Counted from the first letter of the stretch, positions 44,168 through 52,924 are shown. The stretch: DNA of 64,000 bases from Chryseobacterium sp. StRB126 (GCF_000829375.1 NZ_AP014624.1:2170001-2234000), one strand, 5' to 3'. Notes: a model not told the origin generated them from the sequence alone. Program-made: numbers and translations.

Positions 44168-44601
44168 TTATACCATTTTTATTATTTCTAAATGGAATTA
44201 AATAGCTAAAAAACTAGTTGAAATTAAATATATAAATTTCAAAGATACTAAAAACTATATTTTTATCAGTATTAGTACTTGATGATTTTTTTGAATTTTT
44301 GATCTGAAATAAAATCAATCTAAATTATCGAAAACCTTATGGGATTCATATAAAAGACTATGTTGAAAAATATAATAATAACTATTATTGGAGGTAACCC
44401 AGGTGACTTGATGCCTTCTTCAGTTCAAAGATGTTTAGATAAATCCTATACTCCACCTTAAATACTCATTTTCACAATCTTTTTGATCTTATTTCAAATA
44501 AAACAATGTTCTTAAAACGTTGATACTACATAAACCATACATTTTATGAAATCAGCGTATTTAAGCTATGAAAGAAAAGTGTCTGATTTACTTAATTAAG
44601 A

Positions 44602-44631
44602 ACATGGATATACATTTCTGTACACCCATGT
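44602..44631 (-). terminator. Terminator of the OsmC-SDR operon
   Basis: On the minus strand ACATGGGTGTACA-GAAA-TGTATATCCATGT forms a 13-bp stem (some G-U pairs) with a GAAA loop, 22 nt past the SDR stop codon. Confidence 0.6.
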
Positions 44632-44653
44632 TTTATATGAAATGGATTGAAAT

Positions 44654-45409
44654 TTAGTTTTGTCCTGCTAGTAATCCACCGTCAACAGTCCAAGTTGCTC
44701 CGGTAACCCAGCTTGTTTGGTCTGAAAGTAAAAAGTCGATGGTTTTGGCAACATCTTCCGGTTGACCAACACCTCCTAATGGATGGTATGCATCAAATGC
44801 AGATAGATTTTCAGCAATTTTATCTTCTGGCATAAAGGTCTTGAAGATCGGGGTAACCACAAATCCTGGGTTGACAGAATTTACGCGGATGTTAAATTCA
44901 GCTAATTCAATAGCCAATTGTTTCGTAAGTGCTACCAATCCAGCTTTTCCAACCATATAGGCTGATGCTGGTCCTGCTTTAAGCGCATGATGCATCAATG
45001 CCGCACCAATATTAACAATAGATCCACCTTTATTTTCTTTCATAATTAAAGCCGCTGCTTGTGTAATAAAAAAGAAAGCTTTGGTATACGTTTGAAAGCT
45101 ATCATAGTCTTTCTCCGTATGATCAAAAAATGAAATTGGATTATAATGTCCTGCCCCATTAACCAAATACTTCAAATTTGGCAATTCATTTTTTAGGTTA
45201 CTATTGAAATCAACGACAGCATCCATATCGGAAAGATCTACCGAGTAAATCTTGACTATACCACCTTTTGTTTCCAATTCTGCTTTAGCTTTATTCAAGC
45301 TTTCAACATTTCTTCCTACTAGTGCTACTTCAACTCCTCTTCCAATTAATAATTCTGCTGTGGATTTACCTATTCCAGTTGAACCACCTACGATTAATGC
45401 TTGTTCCAT
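44654..45409 (-). CDS. Short-chain dehydrogenase/reductase
   Basis: 251 aa. NAD(P)-binding GGSTGIG at the N-terminus, the NxAG-type motif as NGAG, a catalytic Ser (IVNIGAAL region) and Tyr-Lys in YMVGK (about 157), and a C-terminal [11 protein letters not shown]. Probably reduces a ketone or aldehyde. It is the last gene of a minus-strand operon with OsmC, DsbA and thioredoxin genes, so it may process electrophilic carbonyls in the same response. Spacing to the upstream OsmC gene is 82 nt. Confidence 0.85.
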   Translation of the reverse strand: MEQALIVGGSTGIGKSTAELLIGRGVEVALVGRNVESLNKAKAELETKGGIVKIYSVDLSDMDAVVDFNSNLKNELPNLKYLVNGAGHYNPISFFDHTEKDYDSFQTYTKAFFFITQAAALIMKENKGGSIVNIGAALMHHALKAGPASAYMVGKAGLVALTKQLAIELAEFNIRVNSVNPGFVVTPIFKTFMPEDKIAENLSAFDAYHPLGGVGQPEDVAKTIDFLLSDQTSWVTGATWTVDGGLLAGQN

Positions 45410-45491
45410 TTTTCTATATTTTTTATATTCGTTATGTTATTTCCGTCTTGGAAATAATTAAAATTAATTTTGATGTGATCTTACCTTCGGA

Positions 45492-45878
45492 TTAAGCACC
45501 GTAAGTAAATTCATAATTTTTTACAATAGCAGGATTAAGACTGTTGCCAACGTGACATAAATTCTTTGCTGAATTTTCAATCAATTCCTTTTGATCTGCT
45601 GTATAGTCTTTATCAAAGAACAACTTCACGTTGATCGTTCCTACTTGTCCTCCTTCTGCTGACATTTCATAAGACAGCTCACTTCTTGAACCGTTTACTT
45701 CAAAATCTTTTTTTCTGGCGTAAAAATCAACTGTAGCTAACATACAGCTTGCATATGAACCCATAAGAAGATCGATAGGACCAAATTTCAGATCTACTTT
45801 AATCGGATCAGCATTCGATGTTGATTTTGTACTTGAGTTATATTTACCTTCGTAGGTACTTGCTATTACTTGTGACAT
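45492..45878 (-). CDS. OsmC family protein, paralogue 1
   Basis: 128 aa. OsmC/Ohr family peroxidases reduce organic hydroperoxides with two Cys; here Cys45 (GSYASCMLATVDF) and Cys108 (NLCHVGNSLNPAI) match those positions. The dimeric fold is shown by the central SELSYEMSAEGGQVGTI strand. It is about four-fifths identical to the next gene (46034-46423), showing recent tandem duplication. Reduction by the neighbouring thioredoxin is plausible but not shown. Confidence 0.85.
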   Translation of the reverse strand: MSQVIASTYEGKYNSSTKSTSNADPIKVDLKFGPIDLLMGSYASCMLATVDFYARKKDFEVNGSRSELSYEMSAEGGQVGTINVKLFFDKDYTADQKELIENSAKNLCHVGNSLNPAIVKNYEFTYGA

Positions 45879-46033
45879 GTTGTTAAATTTTTATTATTAA
45901 TATGTATTGATTTAGAATGTCGATGCAGACACCACCTACGCTACATCTGCTCCGATCTCTATTGGTGACCGCATAACATTCAGTTGTAAATAAATCTTTT
46001 CTAACGTTCAGATCAGTAAAAGATTTATTCTTT

Positions 46034-46423
46034 TTATTTTGCCTCGTAAAAGAATTCGTAGTTTTTGACGATTGACGGATTAAGGCTGTTTCCTACGTGA
46101 CATAAGTTTTTTGCCGAATGCTCGATGATTTCTTTTTGTTCTGCAGTATATGCTTTGTCAAAGAACATCTTCACATGGATCGTTCCGACTTGTCCGCCTT
46201 CTGTTGACATGTCATAAGAAAGTTCACTTCTTGATCCATTGACCTCAAAATCTTTTTTTCTAGCATAAAAATCTACTGTTCCAAGCATGCAGCTTGCATA
46301 TGAACCCATAAGAAGATCAATAGGACCAAATTTTAAATCGACTTGAATTGGATCAGTGCTTAATGGTGATTTTGTTCTTGAATGATATTTACCTTCGTAG
46401 GTAGTTGCTATTATTTGTGACAT
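46034..46423 (-). CDS. OsmC family protein, paralogue 2
   Basis: 129 aa, same layout as its neighbour, with Cys45 and Cys108 conserved (SYASCMLGTV, NLCHVGNSLNPSI). Differences cluster at the N-terminus and in the FFDK helix. The 155-nt gap to paralogue 1 contains no clear promoter, so it may still be part of one transcript. Confidence 0.85.
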   Translation of the reverse strand: MSQIIATTYEGKYHSRTKSPLSTDPIQVDLKFGPIDLLMGSYASCMLGTVDFYARKKDFEVNGSRSELSYDMSTEGGQVGTIHVKMFFDKAYTAEQKEIIEHSAKNLCHVGNSLNPSIVKNYEFFYEAK

Positions 46424-46472
46424 TTTATTTAATTTTTTATATTGTGAATACGAAATGACTTATATGTTGAAA

Positions 46473-47171
46473 TTAGATGCTACATCCATCAATTCCACAC
46501 ATATTATCGCCAGATTCTTCAGACAGATCGACAATGCTTTCCTGGTAGGTCTGTGCAAGGGCCTTAGCAAAAAGTTCGACAGGTTGTGCTCCTGAAACGG
46601 CATATTTACCATCAAGAAGGTAATAGGGTACACCAGTTATTCCTAGATTTTGTGCCTCCATGATATCCTGTTTCACTTCATAGTTGTACTCATCTTCAGC
46701 TAATACTTTTCGGGCTTTGGATTGATCTAAGCCAAGTTCCTCAGCAAGGGAGACCAAAAATTCAACATCCGCAATGTTTTTTCCGTTGACAAAATGAGCT
46801 TCAAATAAAGCTTCTTCCATATCATCAGCTTTACCATGTTCTTTTGCCAAATGCAATAACTTATGAGCTGGAAAAGTATCAGCAGCAATGACCTGATCGT
46901 AATTAAAAGTTACTCCAGAATTTTTACCCATTTCTTTTAATTGATTCAAAAACTGATCAAGGTGAGCTTTAGAAAAACCTTTACAATTCATCATATACTC
47001 GCTTATACTCAAAGTTCCAGAGTTTTCTTTTAATGAAGGATCCAACTGGAAACTTTTCCACTCTACTTCCACCTGATCTTTGAACGAAGAGTCTGCTAAC
47101 GCTTGCTCAAAATTTTTCTTAGCGATGTAGCAAAACGGACACATGATGTCCGACCATACCTGTATTTTCAT
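46473..47171 (-). CDS. DsbA family (FrnE-like) oxidoreductase
   Basis: 232 aa. Thioredoxin-fold active site CPFC at Cys11/Cys14 (VWSDIMCPFCYIAKKNF), the DsbA helical insert, and the cis-Pro loop GVPYYLL. It has no signal peptide, as in cytoplasmic FrnE-type proteins, which act in polyketide and stress metabolism. An unusual C-terminus contains two more Cys (NMCGIDGCSI). Between the thioredoxin and OsmC genes with gaps of 23 and 49 nt. Confidence 0.88.
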   Translation of the reverse strand: MKIQVWSDIMCPFCYIAKKNFEQALADSSFKDQVEVEWKSFQLDPSLKENSGTLSISEYMMNCKGFSKAHLDQFLNQLKEMGKNSGVTFNYDQVIAADTFPAHKLLHLAKEHGKADDMEEALFEAHFVNGKNIADVEFLVSLAEELGLDQSKARKVLAEDEYNYEVKQDIMEAQNLGITGVPYYLLDGKYAVSGAQPVELFAKALAQTYQESIVDLSEESGDNMCGIDGCSI

Positions 47172-47194
47172 TGTCTTGTTATTTTTAAAGTTAT

Positions 47195-47488
47195 TTAGAG
47201 GTTCTTATTCACGATTTCTGTCAGTTGCTCAGATGAAAGTACACCGGAATGTCTCCATTTCATTTGGCCCTTTTTAAATAACATCGTGGTAGGCACACCT
47301 CTAATTTCGAATATTTCTGCTAAACCCGGGTTCTGATCAATATCGACCCGTTCATAATGAATCGCCTTGCCATAATTTCTTATGGTTTGATCGAGATGCG
47401 GTTTCATGGCGATACATGGACCACACCAAGAGGCGTGAAAATTGATCATCGTTAATTGATCAGAATCTATTTTGTTAGCTAAATTCAT
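47195..47488 (-). CDS. Thioredoxin-family protein (WCGPC)
   Basis: 97 aa from ATG 47488 (MNLANKIDSDQLTM), aligned with its paralogue at 49140. Active site SWCGPC (Cys22/Cys25), cis-Pro GVPTTML, and a C-terminal helix. A longer frame upstream is rejected because the paralogue starts at the equivalent Met. Probably a substrate of TrxB and a reductant for OsmC or DsbA proteins in the operon (inference). Confidence 0.85.
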   Translation of the reverse strand: MNLANKIDSDQLTMINFHASWCGPCIAMKPHLDQTIRNYGKAIHYERVDIDQNPGLAEIFEIRGVPTTMLFKKGQMKWRHSGVLSSEQLTEIVNKNL

Positions 47489-47559
47489 TTTTTGATATTT
47501 TAAAATGAAGAACAACAGCGACATTTTGATTTAGAACATCACTGTTGTCATACACTAAA

Positions 47560-48108
47560 TTAGATCACAGCATTTAAGCTCTTATTGATACTAATCTTTA
47601 CGGGTTCTGCAATCGTTCTGTATCCCGGAGATACTTTACGTACGTGTTCCGCAATAGCTGCGTAGTCTTCTTCGGTTCCGCTACCGCTAACTTCAAAATT
47701 GAACTGAAGTTCTTCAAATCCAACCGAAACATTCGGGTCAACTTCCAAAAACCCACGGAGATCAAGGTTACCTACAATCGTTAGGTTAACACTATCAAGC
47801 TTGATCCCTTTACTGGTTGCCCCTGCCACAAAACCCACCATCATACATCCGGCTAAACCGCCTAAAATATAATCTTGAGGATTCGGATTCAGGTTGTCTC
47901 CCAACAATTCTTCGGGCTCCCCGATCTGATATTTGAATTGTTTTTCAACGAAAGCACTTCCTATCTTTTTACTGTGAGTGGTAATTTCAGTATTTACACC
48001 ACCTTTCCAGGTTGCGGTTACACCTAATGCTGCAATTGCTTCAGCAGGTTTGTTAGTAATTACTTCTACATAATTTCCTAATGCTTCTAAATTTACATTG
48101 TTTAACAT
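47560..48108 (-). CDS. OsmC family protein lacking the second Cys
   Basis: 182 aa from ATG 48108. OsmC fold: IGEPEELLGDNLNPNPQDY, GLAGCMMVGFVAGATSKGI with one Cys at the peroxidatic position, and a C-terminal HVRKVSPGYRTIAEP where other OsmC proteins carry the second Cys. Here no Cys is present in that segment. It may use an external thiol or act in another thiol reaction. First gene after the conserved promoter module. Confidence 0.8.
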   Translation of the reverse strand: MLNNVNLEALGNYVEVITNKPAEAIAALGVTATWKGGVNTEITTHSKKIGSAFVEKQFKYQIGEPEELLGDNLNPNPQDYILGGLAGCMMVGFVAGATSKGIKLDSVNLTIVGNLDLRGFLEVDPNVSVGFEELQFNFEVSGSGTEEDYAAIAEHVRKVSPGYRTIAEPVKISINKSLNAVI

Positions 48109-48116
48109 AACCAATT

Positions 48117-48231
48117 GTTTTAAATTTTGTACTACAAAGGTACTGGCTAGAGAGCTTCAAGAAAATGGACAAAACTGAAAACAAATAGCACTTATTAATC
48201 CGATTCTACCCCTTTAGATAGTCAAATTTCC
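48117..48231 (-). promoter_or_regulatory. Conserved promoter module A (OsmC-thioredoxin-DsbA operon)
   Basis: Minus-strand promoter with -7 element TACCTTTG (48142-48135) about 27 nt before the ATG at 48108. Upstream of it a block of about 90 bp is nearly identical to module B at 50713-50819, including CAAGAAAATGGACAAAACTG and CAAATTTCC (plus-strand reading). There is no TTG at usual -33 spacing, which suggests an activator-dependent promoter. The conserved block is the best candidate for an AraC- or Crp-type binding site. Confidence 0.65.
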
Positions 48232-48317
48232 TTTCAAAAATATATTGGCGAAAAGATAGGTCGGACCATCCGAACCCACTTAATTGAAAAATCAAATCAT
48301 TAGTTACCTTACACTTA

Positions 48318-48354
48318 TAAAAAAAGGAAGTTCCCCAAATTATGGGAAACTTTC
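48318..48354 (-). terminator. Terminator of the azoreductase gene
   Basis: On the minus strand GAAAGTTTCCC pairs with GGGGAACTTCC (one wobble) across a short loop, followed by seven or more T residues. Confidence 0.65.
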
Positions 48355-48486
48355 TTCTTGTCAAGTGGCATTTTGCTGTTTTGAATGACGTAATTTAGTT
48401 TCGGATAACAACAGGATAAATAGCTCACTTGACTTCTTCACAAAATCTTTTATTAGAGCGAAACTCCTCAAGTTAGCATTAATGAA

Positions 48487-49119
48487 CTACTCTGCAAAAA
48501 ATTCTTTTGCAATACCATGAGCTGATTTAAGCGCATTTGAAAACTCTTTATCCGCATCCGGATTCACTAGATTTCCTAAAAATTTAACCGAATGAACTTC
48601 AGTAATACCAACAAGTTCTAACCACCAGTTTAAATAGGTAGACTGGAAATCTAATCCAAGTTCAATCGGTACGCCTGCACCATATACGCCTGAAGTATAA
48701 ATAACACATGCCTTCTTATCTTTCAATAATGGAAAGTACCCTTCTGCTCCAAAGCCAAAAGTCAAGCCCGGCTGTGAAATGGTATCGATATAGTGTTTCA
48801 ATATCCATGGAATACCACCATTCCACATAGGAACAGTGATGAGGTATTCATCTGCTGAGGAAAAACGTTCCGTTACTTCCACAACTTTATCCCATGAACT
48901 TTTTAATTCCTCATGTAATGTACCTTCACCGAAGAAAGTCATCTTGGCCGCAGCTTTGTCCCCATCAAAAGTGGGAATGCTCAGGTCCCATAGATTCAGT
49001 TTATCAATGACAGTATCTGGGTTTGATAACTTGTAACTTTGCAAAAATTCATGAGCGATGGCTCCTGATTTAGATTTTTCCTTTCTCGGCGAACTGATAA
49101 TGTACAATAGTCTTTTCAT
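48487..49119 (-). CDS. FMN-dependent NADH:quinone reductase/azoreductase
   Basis: 210 aa with the flavodoxin-like AzoR pattern: LLYIISSPRKEKSKSGAIA (FMN phosphate loop), VPMWNGGIPWILKHYIDTI, and GLTFGFGAEGY. These enzymes reduce quinones and azo compounds by two-electron transfer, protecting against thiol-reactive quinones. It is 20 nt after a thioredoxin gene in an operon with a luciferase-like monooxygenase. Confidence 0.88.
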   Translation of the reverse strand: MKRLLYIISSPRKEKSKSGAIAHEFLQSYKLSNPDTVIDKLNLWDLSIPTFDGDKAAAKMTFFGEGTLHEELKSSWDKVVEVTERFSSADEYLITVPMWNGGIPWILKHYIDTISQPGLTFGFGAEGYFPLLKDKKACVIYTSGVYGAGVPIELGLDFQSTYLNWWLELVGITEVHSVKFLGNLVNPDADKEFSNALKSAHGIAKEFFAE

Positions 49120-49139
49120 GTTGATTGAAGTATAAATTA

Positions 49140-49433
49140 TTAAAGATTCTGTTTTACCAGCTGACCAAGTTCATGAGCGGGTACGATACCGGAATGTCTC
49201 CATTTCATTTCTCCTTTTTTGAAAAGCATGGTAGTCGGTACACTTCTGATTTCAAATAGGGTTGCCAAATCTGGATATTTATCGATATCCACACGTTCAT
49301 AATGAATAACATCATCAAATTCTGCAACCACTTCATCTAAATTTGGCTTCATGTCCACACATGGAGGACACCAAGTTGCATGAAAATTAACCATGGTCAA
49401 TTGTTCTGATTCTATTTTATTTGCTAAATCCAT
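49140..49433 (-). CDS. Thioredoxin-family protein (WCPPC)
   Basis: 97 aa, paralogue of the thioredoxin at 47195 over its whole length. The active site reads TWCPPC (Cys22/Cys25), a variant with Pro in place of Gly; this shifts redox potential in other thioredoxin-fold proteins. cis-Pro loop SVPTTML is kept. A TTGTA repeat lies upstream, 28 nt before its start. Confidence 0.85.
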   Translation of the reverse strand: MDLANKIESEQLTMVNFHATWCPPCVDMKPNLDEVVAEFDDVIHYERVDIDKYPDLATLFEIRSVPTTMLFKKGEMKWRHSGIVPAHELGQLVKQNL

Positions 49434-49460
49434 TGTTTTATACTTTTAAATTATTAACAG

Positions 49461-49485
49461 TTGTATTGTATTGTATTGTATTGTA
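49461..49485. repeat. Five tandem TTGTA units
   Basis: A pentanucleotide microsatellite, TTGTA x5, in the 128-nt gap between the luciferase-like gene and the WCPPC thioredoxin gene. Unit number could change by slippage and alter spacing ahead of the thioredoxin gene. Confidence 0.8.
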
Positions 49486-49561
49486 TTAAGGGAATGTAGG
49501 ATATTCTTTCTGCTTATAGGGATCATGAACTACGATCAATCGACCCGAAACAACAGGAGTC

Positions 49562-50566
49562 TTAACCATTTAAATCATCCATCACTTCTTTCATGATCAT
49601 CATACTTTTTAATTTTTCCTGATGGTCATAGATAGGCGAATGGATCATCAATTCATCCACGCCTGTCTGTCCTAAAAAGGCCTTTAAGTCATGACTGATT
49701 TTCTCCTTACTTCCAACAAAAGAACCGGCCGTCATTTGCTTCACTTGTAAACGCACCTGCTCAGACATGCTGTCCAGGAGCCCTGCTAACGAGTCCACTG
49801 GAGGTTGTAAAAATTTCCCTGAGTTTTGTGCTAAACTTTGAAACATCTGATACAGACTGGTCGATAAGATTTCTGCTTGCTGATCCGTTTCTGCAGCTAT
49901 AGCATTCACAGCTGCTATCGTGTAAGGCTGTTTCAAAACATCAGAAGCTCTAAAATTCTGACGGTACAGTGCAAAGGCCTCCAACATCTGTCTTGGAGCA
50001 AAATGACCAGCAAAAGCATACGGTAATCCCTTGGATGCGGCTAAAGCTGCACTTTCTGTACTCGATCCCAATATCCAGATCGGAACATGTGTATCTTCGG
50101 CTATAAAGGCACGCACCTTGGCATAGGGATTCTTATGGGAAAAATAGATTTCTAATGCTTCCACATTTTGAGGAAACCGTTGAGATTGCTCATAAAAATC
50201 TTTTTGAATAGCTAAAGCTGTTTGGATGTCGCTTCCAGGTGCTCTTCCCAAACCCAGATCAATCCGATCTGGATAAAGCTGAGATAAGGTTCCAAATTGC
50301 TCAGCAACAATCAGAGGCGAATGGTTGGGCAACATTATACCACCCGAGCCGACTCGTATATTTTGCGTGTGGCCAGCAAGATGTCCAATCAAAACTGCAG
50401 TTGCAGTACTGGCGACATGAGCCATATTATGGTGCTCTGCCAACCACAGGCGTTTATATCCTAAATTATCGACCAATTGGGCCAATTCTTTAGTTTTTTC
50501 GAATGTAGAACGAGCATTGCTATCTTCAGAAATGAACGCTAATTCTAATAATGATATAGGTATCAT
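49562..50566 (-). CDS. LLM-class flavin-dependent oxidoreductase
   Basis: 334 aa of the bacterial-luciferase-like fold: ISLLELAFISEDSNARSTFE, LAEHHNMAHVASTATAVLIG, VGSGGIMLPNHSPL and ERIDLGLGRAPG-type segment (DRIDLGLGRAPG). Uses reduced FMN or F420 to oxygenate small molecules; the substrate is unknown. First gene of the second redox operon. The conserved module B lies about 150 nt upstream. Confidence 0.9.
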   Translation of the reverse strand: MIPISLLELAFISEDSNARSTFEKTKELAQLVDNLGYKRLWLAEHHNMAHVASTATAVLIGHLAGHTQNIRVGSGGIMLPNHSPLIVAEQFGTLSQLYPDRIDLGLGRAPGSDIQTALAIQKDFYEQSQRFPQNVEALEIYFSHKNPYAKVRAFIAEDTHVPIWILGSSTESAALAASKGLPYAFAGHFAPRQMLEAFALYRQNFRASDVLKQPYTIAAVNAIAAETDQQAEILSTSLYQMFQSLAQNSGKFLQPPVDSLAGLLDSMSEQVRLQVKQMTAGSFVGSKEKISHDLKAFLGQTGVDELMIHSPIYDHQEKLKSMMIMKEVMDDLNG

Positions 50567-50712
50567 AATTCTCCTTTTTTTAATATGAATGACAGCTACT
50601 GATAAGTGTAATGCTTCTTTGATTTAGAAATTGTTGAGATTAAATTTTATTTTTTTATCGACAATCTACAAGTAAGGAAGAACATATACGGTCTTGAAGC
50701 TCAGTACGCATC

Positions 50713-50819
50713 TGTTTTTAAATTTTATACTACAAAGGTAGTGGCTGGAAAGTATCAAGAAAATGGACAAAACTGAAAACAAGTGGTACTTATTGATAGG
50801 ATTACCCCCTCAAATTTCC
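50713..50819 (-). promoter_or_regulatory. Conserved promoter module B (LLM-thioredoxin-azoreductase operon)
   Basis: Nearly the same sequence as module A, with -7 element TACCTTTG (50740-50733) and the block CAAGAAAATGGACAAAACTG. The start would lie about 160 nt before the LLM gene. The rest of 50567-51124 contains no gene; 50820-51124 shows nothing recognisable. Confidence 0.65.
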
Positions 50820-51124
50820 ACGCGACAACTTTGTAATGAACTAATAATAAGAGGACAACATCAAGCTGGGTGGTCGTGTTTTTGTTGCACATGGAATGCT
50901 ACTTTTTTTTTAAAACGAATACCTAAGACTTAACAGTAGATGAATTTTGACTGTTGAAAGATTCCTGATCATGATCGTTCTTCTCCCTTAACAGCAATTA
51001 TTATTCAGATATAAATAATCAAAGATTTAAGGTTAGGTAGATAAGAAACAGGGGCAAATCAAATTACTTGAGGACTTAACTGAAATTCCCCAAGAACCAC
51101 AATTTCAGCTTTTCAGAAATCAAA

Positions 51125-51673
51125 TCATAGGTGAGTAAACTCTACATGTTCATATCTTTTTTCATAGATCGAAGCGTGAAAAGTTTGCTCTGAGCGGAGC
51201 TGAATCAAGATTTCATTTTGAAACTGTACTTCTTTCTCTAACAACTGGTGCCAAAACTCAGGACGATCAGAAAGATTTTCATAATAGTCCAAGGTGTCAA
51301 TAATTCCAATTAAAAGTGGAACTAAAGGTGCAGAGAATTTCAAATCAGAAGTGATACCAGCAAATGCATATAAGATCAAGAGTTCGATTGGCTCCGGCTC
51401 TTCATAGTTGTCCGCATACACGTCTGCTTCAGCATTACTTATTTCAATAGCATCTACGTAATTTTGAAGATGGCCAGTACGGATGTCGGAGATTAACTGC
51501 CGTTTTTTTATGTTGATATGGAGGTATTGATGCAGAGTTTCCTTAAAGTTGGGCAATTGACTATAAAAGCCTAATAGGGCTATGGTTAAATTTTTTCTTT
51601 GCTCCAAGGAAGAATGCATCAGTCCGTCAATCAAGTTCCGGCTATGCTGGCTGATGTGTTTTACAATATCCAT
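51125..51673 (-). CDS. Hypothetical protein downstream of AraC
   Basis: 182 aa from ATG 51673 (MDIVKHISQHSRNL); a longer frame to 51784 overlaps the AraC gene and is rejected. Predicted helical, with an acidic middle (NAEADVYADNYEEPEPIE). No family recognised. It begins 28 nt after the AraC stop and is likely co-transcribed; it could be a partner of that regulator. Confidence 0.6.
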   Translation of the reverse strand: MDIVKHISQHSRNLIDGLMHSSLEQRKNLTIALLGFYSQLPNFKETLHQYLHINIKKRQLISDIRTGHLQNYVDAIEISNAEADVYADNYEEPEPIELLILYAFAGITSDLKFSAPLVPLLIGIIDTLDYYENLSDRPEFWHQLLEKEVQFQNEILIQLRSEQTFHASIYEKRYEHVEFTHL

Positions 51674-51701
51674 ATCGCAATAGAATCTCCTGCCCGGCCA
51701 A

Positions 51702-52604
51702 CTATTGAAAGGATTTTCGGAAAGATGTTGGTGATTGACCGGTATATTTTTTAAAGTATCTGATAAAATAAGATGAATCTTCAAAACCTATTTTATCAGC
51801 AATCTGATTGACATTGAGCTCTGAATGAAGCAATAGTCTTTTTGCTTCCAATACGATCCTTTCATGGATCATTTCAGATGGTTTTTTATTGAGCAGTTGC
51901 AGTGTAAGATTCGATAACGTTCTTAGGGAAACAAAAAGCATTTCGGCATATTGAGATGCAGGAAGTCCTTTGGTATAGTTTTCTTCGATCAGATTGACAA
52001 AATGGATCAACTGGGTACGTTTTTCATCCACAATAAAAGGCGCAAGTCCCTTATTGAGTTGTTCAAGTTCATATTTACGGCGCTGAACCTGAATCAAAAA
52101 TGCTTTCAGATAAAGCCTAAGCAATTCTTCCTGACCGTATTTATCATGCTCTTTAAGTTCAGTCTGCATCTGGACAATATACTCATCCAATTTGTACTCA
52201 TTTCCACTTCCTACACAGCATGAAGGAATCTGATAGGGATTATTGAACATGCTGCACTTCAGGAAAAAATCAACATCGTTTTCCTTTTGAACCAAAAAAT
52301 CCTCAGAGAAATGGATAACAAATCCTTGGTAATCTGGATTATGATCAAAAGCATGAACCTGGTTTTTAGCAATAAAGAAGATCGTATTTTCCGATACATC
52401 GTATTCGTTGAAATCAACAAAATGTTTTCCATTACCTGACTTGAACCAGATAACCTGATAAAAACTGTGGATATGAGGTTTGGCCATATCTTCCTGATGA
52501 TCTTTAATAACATCTTGTAGAGACTGGACCTCAAACTGCATTTTACCTGGAGAATCAGCGTGTAAATGATATTCGTAAATCGCCTCCTTTTCCTGCTTTT
52601 TCAT
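51702..52604 (-). CDS. AraC family transcriptional regulator
   Basis: 300 aa from ATG 52604 (MKKQEKEAIYEYHLH). An N-terminal cupin-like sensor (FYQVIWFKSGNGKHFVDFNE, FFIAKNQVHAFDHN) and the C-terminal double helix-turn-helix (LPASQYAEMLFVSLRTLSNL and VNQIADKIGFEDSSYFIRYF) ending TGQSPTSFRK. This is the nearest DNA-binding protein to the two modules and a plausible activator. The longer start at 52667 lacks support. Confidence 0.88.
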   Translation of the reverse strand: MKKQEKEAIYEYHLHADSPGKMQFEVQSLQDVIKDHQEDMAKPHIHSFYQVIWFKSGNGKHFVDFNEYDVSENTIFFIAKNQVHAFDHNPDYQGFVIHFSEDFLVQKENDVDFFLKCSMFNNPYQIPSCCVGSGNEYKLDEYIVQMQTELKEHDKYGQEELLRLYLKAFLIQVQRRKYELEQLNKGLAPFIVDEKRTQLIHFVNLIEENYTKGLPASQYAEMLFVSLRTLSNLTLQLLNKKPSEMIHERIVLEAKRLLLHSELNVNQIADKIGFEDSSYFIRYFKKYTGQSPTSFRKSFQ

Positions 52605-52640
52605 ATTTTGCCTCGGTTTATGCTTAACTTTATTACTATG

Positions 52641-52648
52641 CAAATATA
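52641..52648 (-). promoter_or_regulatory. Candidate -7 element of the AraC gene
   Basis: TATATTTG on the minus strand, about 37 nt before ATG 52604. No TTG at -33. Confidence 0.45.
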
Positions 52649-52904
52649 GTAGTATTTCCAGATTCACTCGTAGTGATGATACTCGAAAAGTATCTTGAAA
52701 ATCTTATGATAATGATCGAAAATTACAAACAACGATGGTTGGTATTTTAGGATTTTTTTTAAAGACGTCGTTTTACCTTGAGTCACTTATTACATCAGGA
52801 ATATTTTAAAAGCTGATATCTTTGAAAAATATTATATTTACAAGCTAATAGTAATAGCATCAATAAGTGAAGCGTCCATGACCGAATTGACTACACAGAT
52901 TTAC

Positions 52905-52924
52905 TTTAATCGAAATCGATTAAA
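52905..52924. promoter_or_regulatory. 20-bp palindrome, candidate operator
   Basis: TTTAATCGA-AA-TCGATTAAA, a perfect 9-bp inverted repeat with a 2-nt centre, in the 454-nt region between the divergent AraC and Crp-type genes. Its symmetry fits a dimeric regulator. The rest of 52649-53058 shows nothing else. Confidence 0.4.

Noticed and set aside
51674..51784. Longer start of the hypothetical protein overlapping AraC
   Set aside because: Would overlap the conserved AraC C-terminus by 83 nt; ATG 51673 lies properly behind the AraC stop.
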